From the NCBI GenBank assembly GCA_007922225.1, contig ML679956.1, positions 14,171,049-14,235,048 on the forward strand: 64,000 bases of DNA, given 5' to 3'. The notes below the pieces were generated by a model that was not told where the DNA came from, ran no database searches, and was given only the letters and a program-made list of their open reading frames with translations. Numbering within the stretch: position 1 is the first letter of the stretch; each line of letters starts with the position of its first letter. This document shows, piece by piece, positions 1-12,959 of the stretch. The stretch is from Emydura subglobosa. Lineage: Eukaryota > Chordata > Testudines > Chelidae. Both the position numbers and the translations under genes were made by a program.

Positions 1-693
1 AAGCAGGAGAATTTGCAGTTTTCAGTCTCTTAAAAACTGTAACAATCTGGCAACCTTTCTAAATCCAAATATAGTTTGAGGAACACAATACCTAATTCAC
101 CACCACCCTGTGCCTTGTATAGTCATTTACACATTTGCAAAGTGAGTGCAAAATGCTACCAAATCAAACTTCTCCACTTACTTACACCAGTGGTTGCATT
201 TTACATCCACTTTGGCAGTTGAACACCAGGCTGTAGTCCACTTCTCCACTGCCTTGCAGCTTGTGCCCAGTTGTCCATTGTGAGTAATGCTGGAAGCACT
301 AGCCTCCGGGAACTACTTGAATCACACTTGTATTTGGTTTTCAAAGCTCTGCCTTCACCACCCTCTCACACTGGAACACCTAGACCCTGATCTTTGCGTC
401 CAACCATTCTCTGCTTGCTTGGTTAAGGGCAAAGATGGCTTCATGCCACCTCTGTGCTGCTCCCCTGATTCCTGAGCATGCCAGGAGCCAGTCTCACTCC
501 TGGTATGAGTTAGAGTAGCCTCGAAGTTACTTTAACTTATGGCTACCTGTGAGGACCCCAAGGGGCTGTTAGGGCAGAAGGGAATCATGAAAGGGCAGAA
601 CAATCCAACCCATGCATTCCCTCCTCTACCAACACACCACCAGCATATGTAAGCTTTGGGAATTCCCTTATTCTAGCACAAGAGTTTGGAGAG

Positions 694-804
694 TAAACAT
701 TTTGCCCAAAGGCAATGGGTCTACCCCATGTTTTTATGAAAATTTTTCTTAGAGCTTTATTATCAGTGTAGATAAAGAGTACATGAGTTCAAGAACTGTC
801 ATAG
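694..804 (+). repeat. Direct repeat copy A (about 105 bases)
   Basis: Starts TAAACATTTTGCCCAAAGGC and shares nearly every base, with scattered substitutions, with the copy at 2915-3015. The family is not recognised. Confidence 0.8.
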
Positions 805-2914
805 AGAAGAAGAATTTAGATGTTTATACTTATGAAGATTAAGAGACTAGCAGCATTTCAAGTGAAAATAGTCATCCTTTGCCAATGACAAGTATCTCTC
901 CTTTTGTCCTGGCAGCGGAAGGTGTTTTTATCCAGATCTGCATTAAGTTTCTTACTTTGTCTAAATTTCAATTCTTCTGTTTCTCTTAAAAATGAAATCA
1001 CCACCACTTATTGGCAGCAGTCCTGTTTATCTTTTGTGATATATATTTAATATAGTGTCAAGTATATTTTAGCTTGTATACACCTCTGGCATATGAAAGC
1101 ATTAACTGAGGCTCCTGGAGAGGAACATAAGAGCCACAGTATTAAAAATTAAGAGCACAGCATGTGGGCCCAGGGAGACAGGAGAGGCACAAGAAGCCTC
1201 TTTCCGCACTGTTCAAACACTTCTGTGTAAGGACCTGCCTTAGTGACTCTGGGGAGCAGAGCCAGTGCTTCATACTAGTGCATGTTCTAGCTTTCCCAAA
1301 GCTGCCAGAGAAGGGTCAGGGTGGGATCATGGCTAGCACTTCCTCCTTAGTGGCTAGCAGAACTGGTTAGGCCTGGAGAGAAAGATTGGCAGAGCTGCCA
1401 TTGGAACAGATACTCCCCAGGAGCTCCAGGAGGAGTTCTAGAATATTAATATTAAAAATTCTGAGGCTCCCATTGCAGTGAAGCTCCTGTGCCGCATCCC
1501 AATGCCCTTAAGGTATAATCCAGCCCTCAATAGTCATATTTCATCAGAATACATCAACACTCCTAAACGTAATGGCCCAAATTTTCTTTGGTGTAATTTA
1601 ATCAAAGTCCGTGAAAGCAGCTAACGAGCATATCACAGAAAAAAATCAGCATGCACGAATTCATTGAAGGAACCAATGAGACTGTCTTGCGCAAGCCCTG
1701 GCACTTCTGTGAAAAACAACACTGCACTGGCAATTAGCTGCGTTTCTTTTTTTCATCTTATATATCCTTGTTCCCTGACAGTTCTTGTAAAATAAAACAA
1801 AAGCTGTGCCCCTCTGCTTCTCAATGGACTAAGTGAAAATGGCTGGTAGCTATAACAACTGCTTTCAGTAGCACTCACTTCTGCTGAATCTTCATGAAGG
1901 CTTAAGTGGCTATGGGTAATATCTCACCAGTCAAAACAGCAGTAAACAGATTGTAAAAATATTGAGTAAGTACAGTTTTCAGAAGTTCAGTAGAATCAGC
2001 TTGTAGTTATTTTTATCCTCTCTGAAAGCTTAACACTCTGATACAGTTAATCCTTTAAAGGATTTGCAGGCATTCATAGCTTAATAAATAAGCGTAGTGG
2101 AGTTAAACCAATAGAAGATTGCAGTCATCCAAAAAAAAAAAAAAAAAACAACCCTTTGTGCCCTAGTATGCAAAAAACCCCAACAACAACGTTTGACTAT
2201 AAATATTTTTAATAGCTTCTGGCAATCAGTCTGAATCACTGGCATGTGCCAGAGAATCTTGTATTCATATTAAATTTAAATAATTGTACCAAATATCAGA
2301 GTCTATTAAATTAATGATCAAATACCAGTGTATTTCTGTGTCTCCTCTCCTGTTTCAAGTGTTACCTTACATATCTTTTGAGGAGCAGAACTGAACCCTG
2401 AGAACACAAGAAAGCCATGTTAACAAGCAAATACACCCTCTAGTACAACATATGCTGGACCTGTACTGACAAAAACTGCTCTTTGATTGTGGAAAAAGAA
2501 AGGATGAGACTAGTTTTAATTGCTCAAATCTGCTTATATGCTCTCTTTCATAAAAAGCTGCCCAATGCAAGGGCTTAAGACTAGAATGATTGAGGTGCTG
2601 CTGTAAGGAATGACATTCCCTGGTAGATGTGTATAGCTACATTTGCTCAGCAGCTACCTAGCTCTATCACTACTATTGATATAGAACCAAGAATGAAAAA
2701 TATGTACAGTGATAGAAGTTTGCTTCCCCTAAATGCTTATAATCAGGGTCCTGCTATTGTTGGATACGTGGGCAGTTGAATTTGTCACCGAATCCACCAC
2801 TTGAGCAGAACTGTGCAGCAGATTCAAAACTTCCATTTACAAAAATGTCCAACTCTTATGGTTGCAATGAATGTAAATCAATGCTATGCTATCTACCCAG
2901 GTCTCCACAGACCA

Positions 2915-3015
2915 TAAAACATTTTGCCCAAAGACAATGGGTCTAACCCATGTTTTTATGAATATTTTTCTTAGAGCTTTAATGTCAGTGCAGATAAAGA
3001 GTCCTTTCAAGAACT
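2915..3015 (+). repeat. Direct repeat copy B (about 100 bases)
   Basis: Starts TAAAACATTTTGCCCAAAGA. Same orientation as copy A, 2.2 kb away. The homology runs through GATAAAGAGT and ends around CAAGAACT. Confidence 0.8.
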
Positions 3016-4440
3016 CAGTTCTTTCTCTTTTATAGCCCTAACTCATTTTGAGTTGGGGAGGTTGAGTCCATGAGTGGGAGCAAGAGTAACTGATTGTTCA
3101 GTGGAACCTGTCCTGACATAAAAGGGAAGAGGGGACAGTTTGTAACCTTGAAGAAGACAGCAGCACAAAAACCATTTAAATTTTTAAAGAAAGTCTTAGG
3201 GAAGGAGCGGACTCAAATCTCTGGAGATAGGAGCAGCCCTATGTTGAGAGGTATTGGCCAAGGGAGATTCCAGGACACCCTTCCCCCAGAAAGACTCACT
3301 GGATGGAAAGTGACATGCATCTACTGTAAGAGGTGATGCATAATGGGATGGGGGAGGAATGGCCTTTAAAGCAGAGACCCACACTGGAGTGGTGCAGAAC
3401 TGTTCCCCCAAGCAGAGCTCTGCTGTCAGGAGCAGTGAAGAGGAGGGCCATGTTCCCACGTCATTCCTTCTCTGACTTCTCCAAGCAGAACCTGAGCTCG
3501 GGATAGCATTCAGACCAGTATTGTGCCTGGCGTCTGTACTACTTACTGATATTTATAAGAAATGAATGGGCAATAGGAAACAAAAGAGTTTATAGACAGA
3601 TAACAGCCATGGAAAGTCCCTGCGCTAGATGTCATCTCATACTAGTTTTACACTGGTGTAATTTATTTGTACATGTGACTGTGAGAGGAGAATTGGATCC
3701 AGAATGTGTCTTACCCTTCATGGGATCAGAGTGTGGGCGATGACTACTCAGGTTCTCTGACTAATATTTCCTTTGGATATCGTCCAAAATACAAAACAGT
3801 CTCAGCTATTTAAGATGCAGTGAAGATAATAATGTAGGCCATAAAGAGTTTATAAATTGAGACAAGAGTCTTTAGCTAACCTGCCACTGCTAATCTTTTT
3901 CCAAAAACTCTGAATGTTATATTAATAATTATAAATATTAATTTCAGAGACAGTCGTGCCCAAAGGCCTCTGGGCACCTAACAAATATATTCTGTTCATG
4001 TTGCTATAGCACAGAATCAGAAAGTTTCCATTAAAATCCTTGTTAATAGGAAAGTTCACTGGAAGCTACAAAGGAGTTAGGGAATGAAAGAAAAATAAGT
4101 GGACCAAAACCAACAAGCCAGTAGGTGTAGGACACTGGGCAATCATCACGGACCCATTAGCAAAAACTGAACATTTTGTATCTACAGCTCTGGATCAACT
4201 GTAAACAAAGGGCTCCTCTTGTTCCTTTTATATATTGAACATGAAATATTCTTGCTCTGGAGGATTTTAAAACAAAGAATAGAAAAAATGGATTTGCTCT
4301 AACTGCTTAGGGGTTGATCATGCCATCTTCGTTCTGGCAAGACTCCTGTTGAACCAAACAGACATTTTATGTGATTTAAGGGCTGCAGAATTTAGTTGTC
4401 AGGTTGTGATCTGTGTAACATTATGCCTCAAATTTTTGAA

Positions 4441-5680
4441 GTAGGGTGTGTGTAGACAGTCCCCGCTAGGGGGTAGCACCAGGGACCCTCCCTCTGAGTC
4501 AATCTCAGAGGGAGGCCACAACTCCCAGCACCTATGGCTCTGGGGAGTCCGGATTAGAGGGGAGTAGTCTCTCGCCCCTCGGGGCGCACGATCAGTCTAG
4601 GGTCTTGCCGCCGCCAGGGACGGGCCAGCTGCAGGAAACAGTCTCGCCCCCTCAGCCCGGGTGAGGAAGCAGTCTTTTGCCTAGCCCTCGGGAGGGCAGG
4701 TAAGCAAACCCAGATAGGCTCGAGCTGTTGGTAGGGCGAGCGGCAGTCTATGGCCTGGCCCTTTGGCAGGGCAGGGCAGAGGGACAGCAGTCTCTAGTCC
4801 TTAGCCTGCAGGAGTCAGAAGTCTATGGTCTGCCGGTCTGGGAGGGCAGGCAGAAGGATACACACCCGCTCGAGCCCTTAGCAGGGTGAGCAGCAGTCTG
4901 TGGCCCAGCCCTTAGGCTGGGCAGGACAGGCAGTAAGGGACAGGTTCTGGCGCTAGCTGGCATCCACCCTAGGTCAGGGTGAGGGAAGGGGGGGATGCAG
5001 GCCCACCCGTCCCCACTGCGTCCCAGCCCAGAGCCTTGTCAGTGATGGGGCGTCTCGTCACTGGGTCAGCGGGGCTCCATCCGAAACACGCTGACTCACA
5101 GTGAGCCACAGCTCAGCCGCACCACAGTCGGCTCCCTGGGCTCCTTCCTCCCACCCTATATCTAAAGTTACCTGGGCTTCGTTGCCTTCCTCTGGGCTGC
5201 TGGGTTCGAGAGCGTGCGGTAGTCCCACGAATCCTTCCCCGTCAATCGGCGGCAGCTCTGGAAACTGCGCAGGGTCCTATGCGGCGGGCAGTTCCTCCAA
5301 GTCCTCAGGCCCCCAGGCAGTGGGTAGCGCCAGCAGGTTCTTGGGGTCCCAGGCAGCAGGCAGCTTGGGCAGGGCTTCCTCCGGGTCCCAGGCAGCAGGC
5401 AGCTCTTCCAGACCGGCAGGGCCACACGCCGGGAGTAGGTCCAGCAGCTTCCCCTCTGCATGGGCCTCTGGTACGGTCCTAGGCTTGAGCCCCAAGGGAG
5501 AGGTGTCCTTCTCCCTTGGCCACCAGTGCCCAACTGAGCTAGCAGGCCTAGGTTCTAAAGGCCTGGCCCTGCTCACCTGCTTCTGGTCAGGTGGTGTCCT
5601 TCTGGGCTCAAACCCCCAGGGTGGGTTTGGCTCTCACTCTGAGTCAATCTCAGAGGGAGGCCACACCTCCCAGCTACAGT
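4441..5680. repeat. GC-rich composite repeat with flanking direct repeats and internal tandem modules
   Basis: A CpG-rich block in AT-rich surroundings. A near-identical segment starting CTCTGAGTCAATCTCAGAGG occurs near both ends (about 4492-4529 and 5637-5674), in the same orientation. The left half has two related modules about 150 bases apart (around 4717 and 4867). The right half has a motif like GGGTCCCAGGCAGCAGGCAG recurring at about 39-base steps near 5305, 5343 and 5382. On the minus strand this gives a periodic LPAAWDPEEAL-type peptide. No protein family is recognised, so it is treated as repeat rather than gene. It may be an LTR-type or satellite-derived unit. Confidence 0.6.
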
Positions 5681-5689
5681 GTGAATGAT

Positions 5690-6390
5690 GCATCTACAAG
5701 AACCCTCATATGTGAATACAAAACAGGTAGCTATTTTAAAGGACCCGTTAATGTGCTCAGCTACATCTGTGCAATCCCACTGACATTGATAGGGTTACAA
5801 AGATATAACTAAGGCAGGACTTAACCCAATGTGTTCATTTTAGAGATAAATGAAGCCCTCTCCTTTTGCAAAGGTTTCCTTGGCAGTAGTTTAACTGAGC
5901 AAGGGGCTGGATTGGAGTGGAGGACAAACAGAGCATATCATTAAAACACAGCACTGAGTAAAGGGTGGGTGATGCTGTTCCTCCCAAAGGAGAGTTCTCT
6001 GGTAACAGAGTGCTGGGCATGACTGGCATGGGGAAGGGATAAGACTGGAGCATCTGTTGCAGTGTAGATCCTCCTGTCCTCCCCCACATTCCAAGAAGAG
6101 GGATGTATAAGTACCTGCAGAGTTTACTTTAGCTCCTCAGCTGCAGCAGTCTCCATGGAACCATTCCATGGTTTCCTCACCTATTATTGTGCATTATCTG
6201 TCCAACACTCAGGCTGGCAATTCAGGCCAGGAACTGAACTCTGGGTTTGGGTCTCTATGTATGCCTTTTTGCATATGTAAATGGAGGGGGGTTTTGGGGT
6301 CCCCCCTTACTTAGAAAACATAGCTCTATATGTTAAAACTCTGTTTGTATGTAAAATCATCTTTTAAATATCTATCTTAGGTACTTTTAT
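5690..6390. other. Intergenic sequence, nothing recognised
   Basis: Mixed-composition unique-looking DNA. Short open frames have no family features. Confidence 0.6.
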
Positions 6391-6394
6391 GGTC

Positions 6395-6605
6395 CTCGTT
6401 ACCATAGTATCTAAGCACCTCACAATTTTTATTTATCCTCACAAGCCCAATGTGAGGTAGGAAAGTACTGTTATTCCCATTTTACAGATGGGGAGCAAGC
6501 ACAGTGGGACTACTTGATTTGTCCAGGGACACACAGGTGGAAAAGGAATTAAACCCAAGTCTCCCACAGCCCAGGCTAGCAGCCTAACTACTTGACCATC
6601 CTTCC
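6395..6605 (-). repeat. MIR-type SINE, degenerate
   Basis: Reads as the reverse complement of the MIR core: CACAAGCCCAATGTGAGGTA, then CCCATTTTACAGATGGGGAG, then a GGGACACACAGGTGG segment and a CCACAGCCCAGGC tail. MIR is an ancient amniote tRNA-derived SINE, and the many mismatches fit great age. Confidence 0.75.
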
Positions 6606-9055
6606 TCTCCTTTTCTTCTCCACGGACCAATTCTCCTCTTCTTCTGTGCATATACCTCCCCTTGATGACATAATGATTGAATAGACCTGATTATTAAAAA
6701 AAAAAAAAAAAGAAAAAAACCAACAGTATTCCATCAGCCATGGAGAACTTCTATAATCCTATATACTGAAAACATTCTTCCTCTTATGTCTGCTCTCAAA
6801 TGAGAACCTTGCTTTTGTTTTCCTCCTACCATCTCTACCAGAGCTTTTCTAAAACATAAACACTGAGTGACAGAGAAGCTCTCCTTTGCTCCTGTGAATG
6901 AAGGCAATGGCAATCAATGGGGACACTGCTAGCTCTGTGGCAGGCTCCCTCTTCTCCCTCATGTCTCAGAAGTCCCTCCACATGTGTTCCAGGAGAAATG
7001 TGATGTGATAAACACTCACAATTTTATTGAGAATCATGTGATATTTGGAGTTTTCTTAAAACAGGTAGCTACAGCTCAGCTGATTGTGACATAACTTCAG
7101 CTTTCTTTTAAAAGAAAATGTAAGTTTCTAGCCCTCATGGTTGCAGAAAAAACCTTAGAAACACTGACTAAGTGCACCTGTAGGGGAAACCAGAAGGACA
7201 AACAAAAAGAACATCACATATATTACTTATTAAAAGTTTCATGGCTTTTAAAACAATCTCATGATATTGGGGGCCTGACTAATGATTTTCAAATGCTTGA
7301 GGATGGCGATACTGAAAATGAGCTCCCTGGATAGCAAGGGGATGGCTTGAGGGGAGATGGAGATGGGCACTCTCTTAACAGAACACAGCAATCAACCATA
7401 TTCATCATATTTATTATTTCCTTTTTTTTATACAGTAAGGGCTTAACTGGGCAATTGTATACCACACCTTCCCAGGGAGAGCTCTGAGGGTATTGCCCCT
7501 CATGAGGCACATTTCCTCCTGGAGTTCCCCAGTGTGCAGTGGAAGTGCTTACACGGCACCATCCCTTTAGGTGGTTCAGCATCTTTTCTCTTTCTTGGTG
7601 ACTAGCTATCTTTGTTGCACAGTTCAAAGAGGGGGACAGGACTTGGATCCATCTTCTTCCCACCCCCACTGCCTTAGCTTGTGCCTCCCAAAGCACTAGA
7701 GCAGCTTCTGGGTTCTCCTGCATGCAGGGACTGAAAATGTGCCTAGCCTTTGCACAAGGAGGATCAGGGCTTCTCCCATGCATGCACAACTGTGCAAAGG
7801 CCAGACACAACCTGGCCTTTATATTTTTTCACTGCAGGACTAGCCCTTAACAATCAATCTATGGCATTGTGATTTCATTAACTATACTAAGGTCTCTGAG
7901 AATAAACATTCAAATCTTTCAGAGTATCACTTTAAAATCAGTAATTTTCTTAACTGCTTCCGTACAAAACAGATTTACTGTGGGAAAATTCCAAAACAAA
8001 TGAAAAATGTTTCAATTTTCTCTTCCTCCTTTTATTATTTTCCATTTTATTTTATTCTCATTTTTATGCACCAAATTTTTCCCCCATTAATAAATAACGT
8101 AACAGAAAATGGAGTTTGGACCTCCATTCATAACTTGATTGCACTAGATAGAGTCACCCATTTATGTAGTTTCAAGGATAAAACTTCAATAGGGTGTTTT
8201 ACCTCATTAAGAACTAATAGATTGTATCCTTAATGGAAAAATCACCATTCATTAGCTGCAGAAAATGGAAGGGAAATATTGCAATGAATGTCTTCCTTCA
8301 CCACAATAGATAACACATCGACTTAAAGTAGGAATTACTAGCCAAGAATGTCAAGGAAACATATTTCTTAGCTCCATATCATTTCAGTGACAGATTCTAA
8401 AATGGGAGGGGAAAGAAGGGAGGGGGAGATTAATTACACTTGGGGCATATTGACTTATGTAAATATACAAAACTTACATTAATTATTTTATGAATAGCAA
8501 AGTGGAATTAGAATTGTCACAGAAAAGTGAGAAAACATAACTTCTGGAGAACAAGTGTATTGGCTTTAATGGGTGAAAGCTATCAGATTCACTAGCTACA
8601 GGTAATGATGAATAATACATTTAGTTAAAATATTCCCATATTCAGAACATTACAGTCAGGAGCCCAGTGCCAAGAAGCAGCATTGCCCAGTGATGTTAAT
8701 GGGAGTTTAGGGTACACATTACCTCCTAAGAAGTGCTCAGAATTTTGCAGGATTAGGCCCCTCTGTTATTAGGAATTAGATATGAATGCCCTGGCTGTAC
8801 TAATAATGGAGAACTATGGTAATACAAATAATAAATCATCAGTACCCAGGTCTTTAATCTATAGATGATCTCAGACCTGATTGCAGCCAGATTGTGCTAA
8901 GCATCCTTTCAGGCCCGATAGAAAAAATAATTAAATCACTTTATGGAGTGTGATAGCTGGAAGCAGGAGAACCCAATACTTCAAACAGGCCTGATCAGAA
9001 GCTAAGTCATGTAGGCTAACCAGTTCTCTGATTGAAAATTCAGGGGCAAGAGGAT
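6606..9055. other. Intergenic sequence, nothing firmly recognised
   Basis: Contains an A run at 6694-6711 and AT-rich stretches. A 173-codon open frame on the minus strand (7289-7810) is Ser/Pro-rich with no recognisable domain and is not called. Confidence 0.55.
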
Positions 9056-9059
9056 CGTT

Positions 9060-9355
9060 TGGCAAACTGTGCATGAGTGAGCCAGAAAGCCAGGAGAAAG
9101 TGGCTGACAGCAAAGAAATAGTTGTGAGCATGGCCCTCAGAGGGAGCAAAGAGACAGAGCTCCTTGCAGCACAGAACTGACTGGAAGGGCAGACTTGGAA
9201 ATGGTGAGCAAGGAAACTGCCAGCTGTTGTTTGTTTCTTCTGTGTTCAGGGAGATAGCACTTTGTGAACATTCTTTGTAACTAAACAGGATTACATCAAA
9301 GAACATATCTACTTGTTTCATCCATTTCTGTTCCAAATGGAAACAATCCAGCAAG
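9060..9355 (-). repeat. Dispersed repeat of unknown family, copy 1
   Basis: Its reverse complement aligns by eye with 17310-17600, including a TTTGATGTAATCCTGTTTA segment followed by ACAAAGAATGTTCACAAAGT. Family not identified. Confidence 0.6.
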
Positions 9356-9409
9356 GCCCTGAATGTTAGCTAATTGCTCAGGCAAAAGGGGCAAGAGTAT
9401 TCACATTGT

Positions 9410-9725
9410 ATGCACCTGATCCTGCAAGACGTGGGAAACCTCCTGTAAGGTGATTAGTACCCTTGACTCCCCCTAAAATCAATGGGGTTGTTAAGGACAC
9501 TCAGCACCTTGCTGAATCAGGCCCTGTATGGGGTATTATGCTTTCCATATACAAAAAGCAACTATATACTTTTGGTCTGAGGCCCTAATTCTGCAAAGCA
9601 TTTAAGCACGTTTAACTTTAAGCACATGCTTAAATTCCATTGACTTCAAGTGTACTTCAGTATGTGCTTAAAGCTGACCACATGTTTAAGTGCTATGCTG
9701 AATCAGAAGCTGACTGCTATCTTAG
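9410..9725. repeat. Two short imperfect inverted-repeat elements
   Basis: 9410-9530 runs from CTGATCCTGCAAGA to CTTGCTGAATCAGGCC. 9585-9722 runs from CCCTAATTCTGCAAAGCA to GTGCTATGCTGAATCAGAAG, with TTTAAGCAC and TGCTTAAA repeated inside. Both look like small non-autonomous elements with degenerate inverted ends. The copies are too diverged to name. Confidence 0.45.
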
Positions 9726-9787
9726 ATTGAAGAAAACAAGAAGACATAATAGACAAAAGTAAAATCTCCATGAAAACAAACAGCGTA

Positions 9788-10063
9788 TCCCCTGGTCCAC
9801 ACTCACACGGTGATTTGGCGGCAGTCAACGGGAGTTACGCAAACTACGCAGAGTAGTTTGGATAACTCACGTCGACCGCTCTGCTTTCCTTCTGTGCGCT
9901 GTCTACACTGCGCCCGTCGATGCAGCACTACACTACTTGAGGGGGTGGTTTTACTCAGTCAGCTTCCTGATCGATTGAGTGGGTCTACACTGACTGCTCA
10001 ATTGATCCAGAAAGATCAATCTGGCGGCGACGAATTTGCCACCTTCAGTATAGACATGGCCTG
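9788..10063. mobile_element. Small TIR element (MITE), TGTCTACACT-type ends
   Basis: The left end is CTGGTCCACACT and the right end is AGTATAGACATGGCC, roughly reverse complements. The interior has further GTCTACACT motifs and CpG-containing spacers. Ends of this type with 3-base TWA duplications fit PIF/Harbinger-derived MITEs. That assignment is an inference. Confidence 0.6.
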
Positions 10064-10069
10064 TGTTTC

Positions 10070-11480
10070 CTTTGTAACATGCTGTATTACTTTACCTCAC
10101 AAAACTACAGCTATCCCTGCAGACTCTTGGAAATTTAAAAATGCAGTATATAGAAAACAAAATCAGAGCAGTTATTTAGCTGCATGCTCCGCAGACCGTA
10201 TATTACCCATTAACATAAAATATTATTGGAGAAATAAAAAGATTTGTAATTGGCTGAATGGAAGATATAGCTGTCATAGACAGAGCTGATCAAGTTATTC
10301 ATTGTGAATATTTGTTATTAATTTATTCCATTTCACCAACCCAGATGTATTTGTTATTCCTAAATATTCCCCAAATAATTATGTTAACCATTTTCAACCT
10401 AAATGTTGCTTGTATTTGCTAATTCTGGCATGTGATTGGTCACCTAGGTTATATGGTATTTTCTCTGCTTCTGGATTGGATGACTGAAGCTTTTTAAACA
10501 GGAAGATAATCAGAAATGCACTTCCAGTATGAATTTTCAGATGACTAATCATTCATGCTAAAATCTATAGCACTGTCAAGAATCACAAATGTTTTCATGC
10601 AAGCTTTCTGAATATTCATAACACCAAACTTGTCTTTCCATTTGCAAAAATGTTTACCTTTGTATTACTTGATGAGCTTTAGTCAAAGCTATCAATCCAT
10701 TTTCTTGGAATTGCTGTGTATTCTGCCTCTTCATTGCTGCTATTTTAGAGACACTTTCTAAACAATAAAATACTGTCAAATTATTAACTACTACAACCTT
10801 TATGTTTTTGTTTGCAATAACAAGCATGGTATTGCTAAAAAGATTGTTTTGCCTCAAAGGAAAAATCTCTCTAAGAACCCAAAATGGATCTTTTAAATTG
10901 AATTGAACTGGAACAATTCACTTCCATAGGGTTCTGAGAAAAACAACCTAGTAAACTCAGAGACCATTCATAGTATTTGGCCATTAGTAGCGAATATATA
11001 CAGAGAATCTGGTCCATTATCTTTTGGATTTCATACAATGGTAATTCTTAAATAAAGAGTGGCTGCCAGTGATGGGTCCTAAATTACTTCATATAGTAAA
11101 AAAGTGCAGAGGGGTACAAAGTAATGAAAGAACATAAAAAATTAGAAATGGTCTGTGGATATCCAACTAGTTGTATACATTATCAATCTTTCTCTGTTTG
11201 TATCGACTCCCTCTTTAGCAATGGCAGCATAACTATAACTGTACAATTGACTGCCTGTCAGGTTCTGTACTTTGGGATACCTTCAACAAGGCTTGCAGAG
11301 TGCAGAAGGGAACGTAGACCTTGTTTACAGTAGGAAATAGTACTATTTCAGCAAGCAGCTTAGAAGAACTGGTGTTGACCAGCATTTGTACTTGTCTATG
11401 CTTACAGCTAACCCCTGGTCAGCACTGGTTCATCTAAAGCAATTGATAACTAATGGCTGAAATGGTGCTACTTCTTATTA
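10070..11480. other. Intergenic sequence, nothing recognised
   Basis: AT-rich. No coding exon, RNA gene or clear repeat seen. Confidence 0.6.
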
Positions 11481-11484
11481 TAGA

Positions 11485-11738
11485 CAAGGGTCCTGATTCT
11501 CCAGTGTCTTGACCTTGTTTAGTAATCTACATCTGTGCAGAGTGGATATAAAAAATAATCAGATCAGAATGGTAGAAATTTAGGGCTTGTCTACACAAAA
11601 ATTGCATTGGTTTAACTAAATCTGCTAGATCAGGGTAATTGTAGTGAAACTGGTGCAACTCTAGACAAGATCTCATACTCACTTTGCACAGGATAAATGA
11701 CTACATAATGAGTGAGGCAGCAGAGAATCAGACCCATT
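11485..11738. repeat. Inverted-end repeat containing a nested MITE
   Basis: Outer ends are GGGTCCTGATTCTC and GAGAATCAGACCC, near reverse complements. Inside, a second element starts GGGCTTGTCTACAC at 11583 right after TTA and ends near CTAGACAAG at about 11669. The inner one belongs to the TGTCTACACT group seen elsewhere in the window. Confidence 0.5.
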
Positions 11739-11739
11739 G

Positions 11740-12955
11740 CCTTTAAATTGGTTGGGGCAGCATTACCTTTAGTCCTCTTTTGCAATTTTCTTAGGGGAAC
11801 AAGCTGTATGGAAGAGCTGTTCTCATCCCTTTAATCACCAATTATGCCCCGTTCGCCACACATAAGATTTTATTTTATTTTATGGAGGGGGAAATGTGTA
11901 GGGGGGCGGAACCTCAGATAGTTGCTTTCCCCCTTCTGCTAGCTTCCCGACCTTCATTCAACACAGCTTTTTGCAGTTTTGCTTCTCCTCCATATTGCAC
12001 AGCTGTAGGGAGCATAGGCAACATTGTGAATAGTAACCTAAGAAATAACAGAATTCTTGCCTCCTTACAAAAATACTCTATGAAAATAAAATAATAAATG
12101 TGGGCTTGATTCTATCACTGTTTTGTTCCAGGCCAGATCTCACACTGTCTCTTAAGGTTGTACAATGACTAACCATTTCCCTTTTCACTTTCTTCTTTGC
12201 AGCTTCTGAGGAAGAAGGAAAATGGGAGGATGTGTGTCTGTGTGGAAGGCTGAAGCAGTTATGCTAAACAGTTGTCATCAAGGCTATCAAGCTATGACAA
12301 TATGAACAAGTGAGATTGCAGAAAATTATGAGGGGGATTGTAAATGTCTCTGTAAGGGGAAATCCTCCACTACAAGTGGGTGAAACAGTAAAACCTATCT
12401 TAAAAATAATCCAGAATGAGTGAAAAGGGGGTTGGAGAGAGGAGAGGAAGGAGGTGACTCTCTTTCACAGGGAATGGAATTTGGCAAGTCTGCTGTTACC
12501 AGATGTTTTTTTCAGAAAGGAACATTGGTCTATGTGAAAACGAGAGTAGAGAAACAGCAGCATCTCTCTACAGCTTTTTCCTACAGGGATTCTTTTTTCA
12601 TTATTATTATCATCATGTTCTTCCCTAGCACAAAGTGATGTATATCTATTTCAGTCAGTCTTCTATGTGTTCTGTCATTTTCTGCAGGATCTATTTATTT
12701 AAAATTGTTCTTGCTGTGGTAACCTCATTGTATATAGATATTGGTTTCATGAAGGTCCTAGGGGGACAACACTTACATAGATTTATTCAAATATATTTCA
12801 CTACCATACAAACAATATAGTACAGGACACCTAGTTTAAAATAACACTAAGCAACCATAATTTTATTTCCACCACCTAAATGAATTACTTGTAAAAAGGA
12901 AACCGTAGGATTTTAAAAGACTCTCCACTTCATAGGAGAGGTAGGAAAGCCACAC
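11740..12955. other. Intergenic sequence, nothing recognised
   Basis: Unique-looking AT-rich sequence with short open frames that lack family features. Confidence 0.6.
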
Positions 12956-12959
12956 TCGT

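Larger units (their letters stand above)
1..4440. other. Intergenic sequence, no gene recognised
   Basis: Only short, low-complexity open frames without family resemblance. It holds one duplicated block of about 100 bases (694-804 and 2915-3015) and an A run at 2131-2148. Confidence 0.7.

Noticed and set aside
5101..5688. 195-codon open frame on the + strand
   Set aside because: Ser/Gly-rich translation of a GC-rich tandem repeat, no domain, and equally long frames on the other strand of the same block.
7289..7810. 173-codon minus-strand frame
   Set aside because: No recognisable domain, no splice or promoter context, and composition like the surrounding intergenic DNA.
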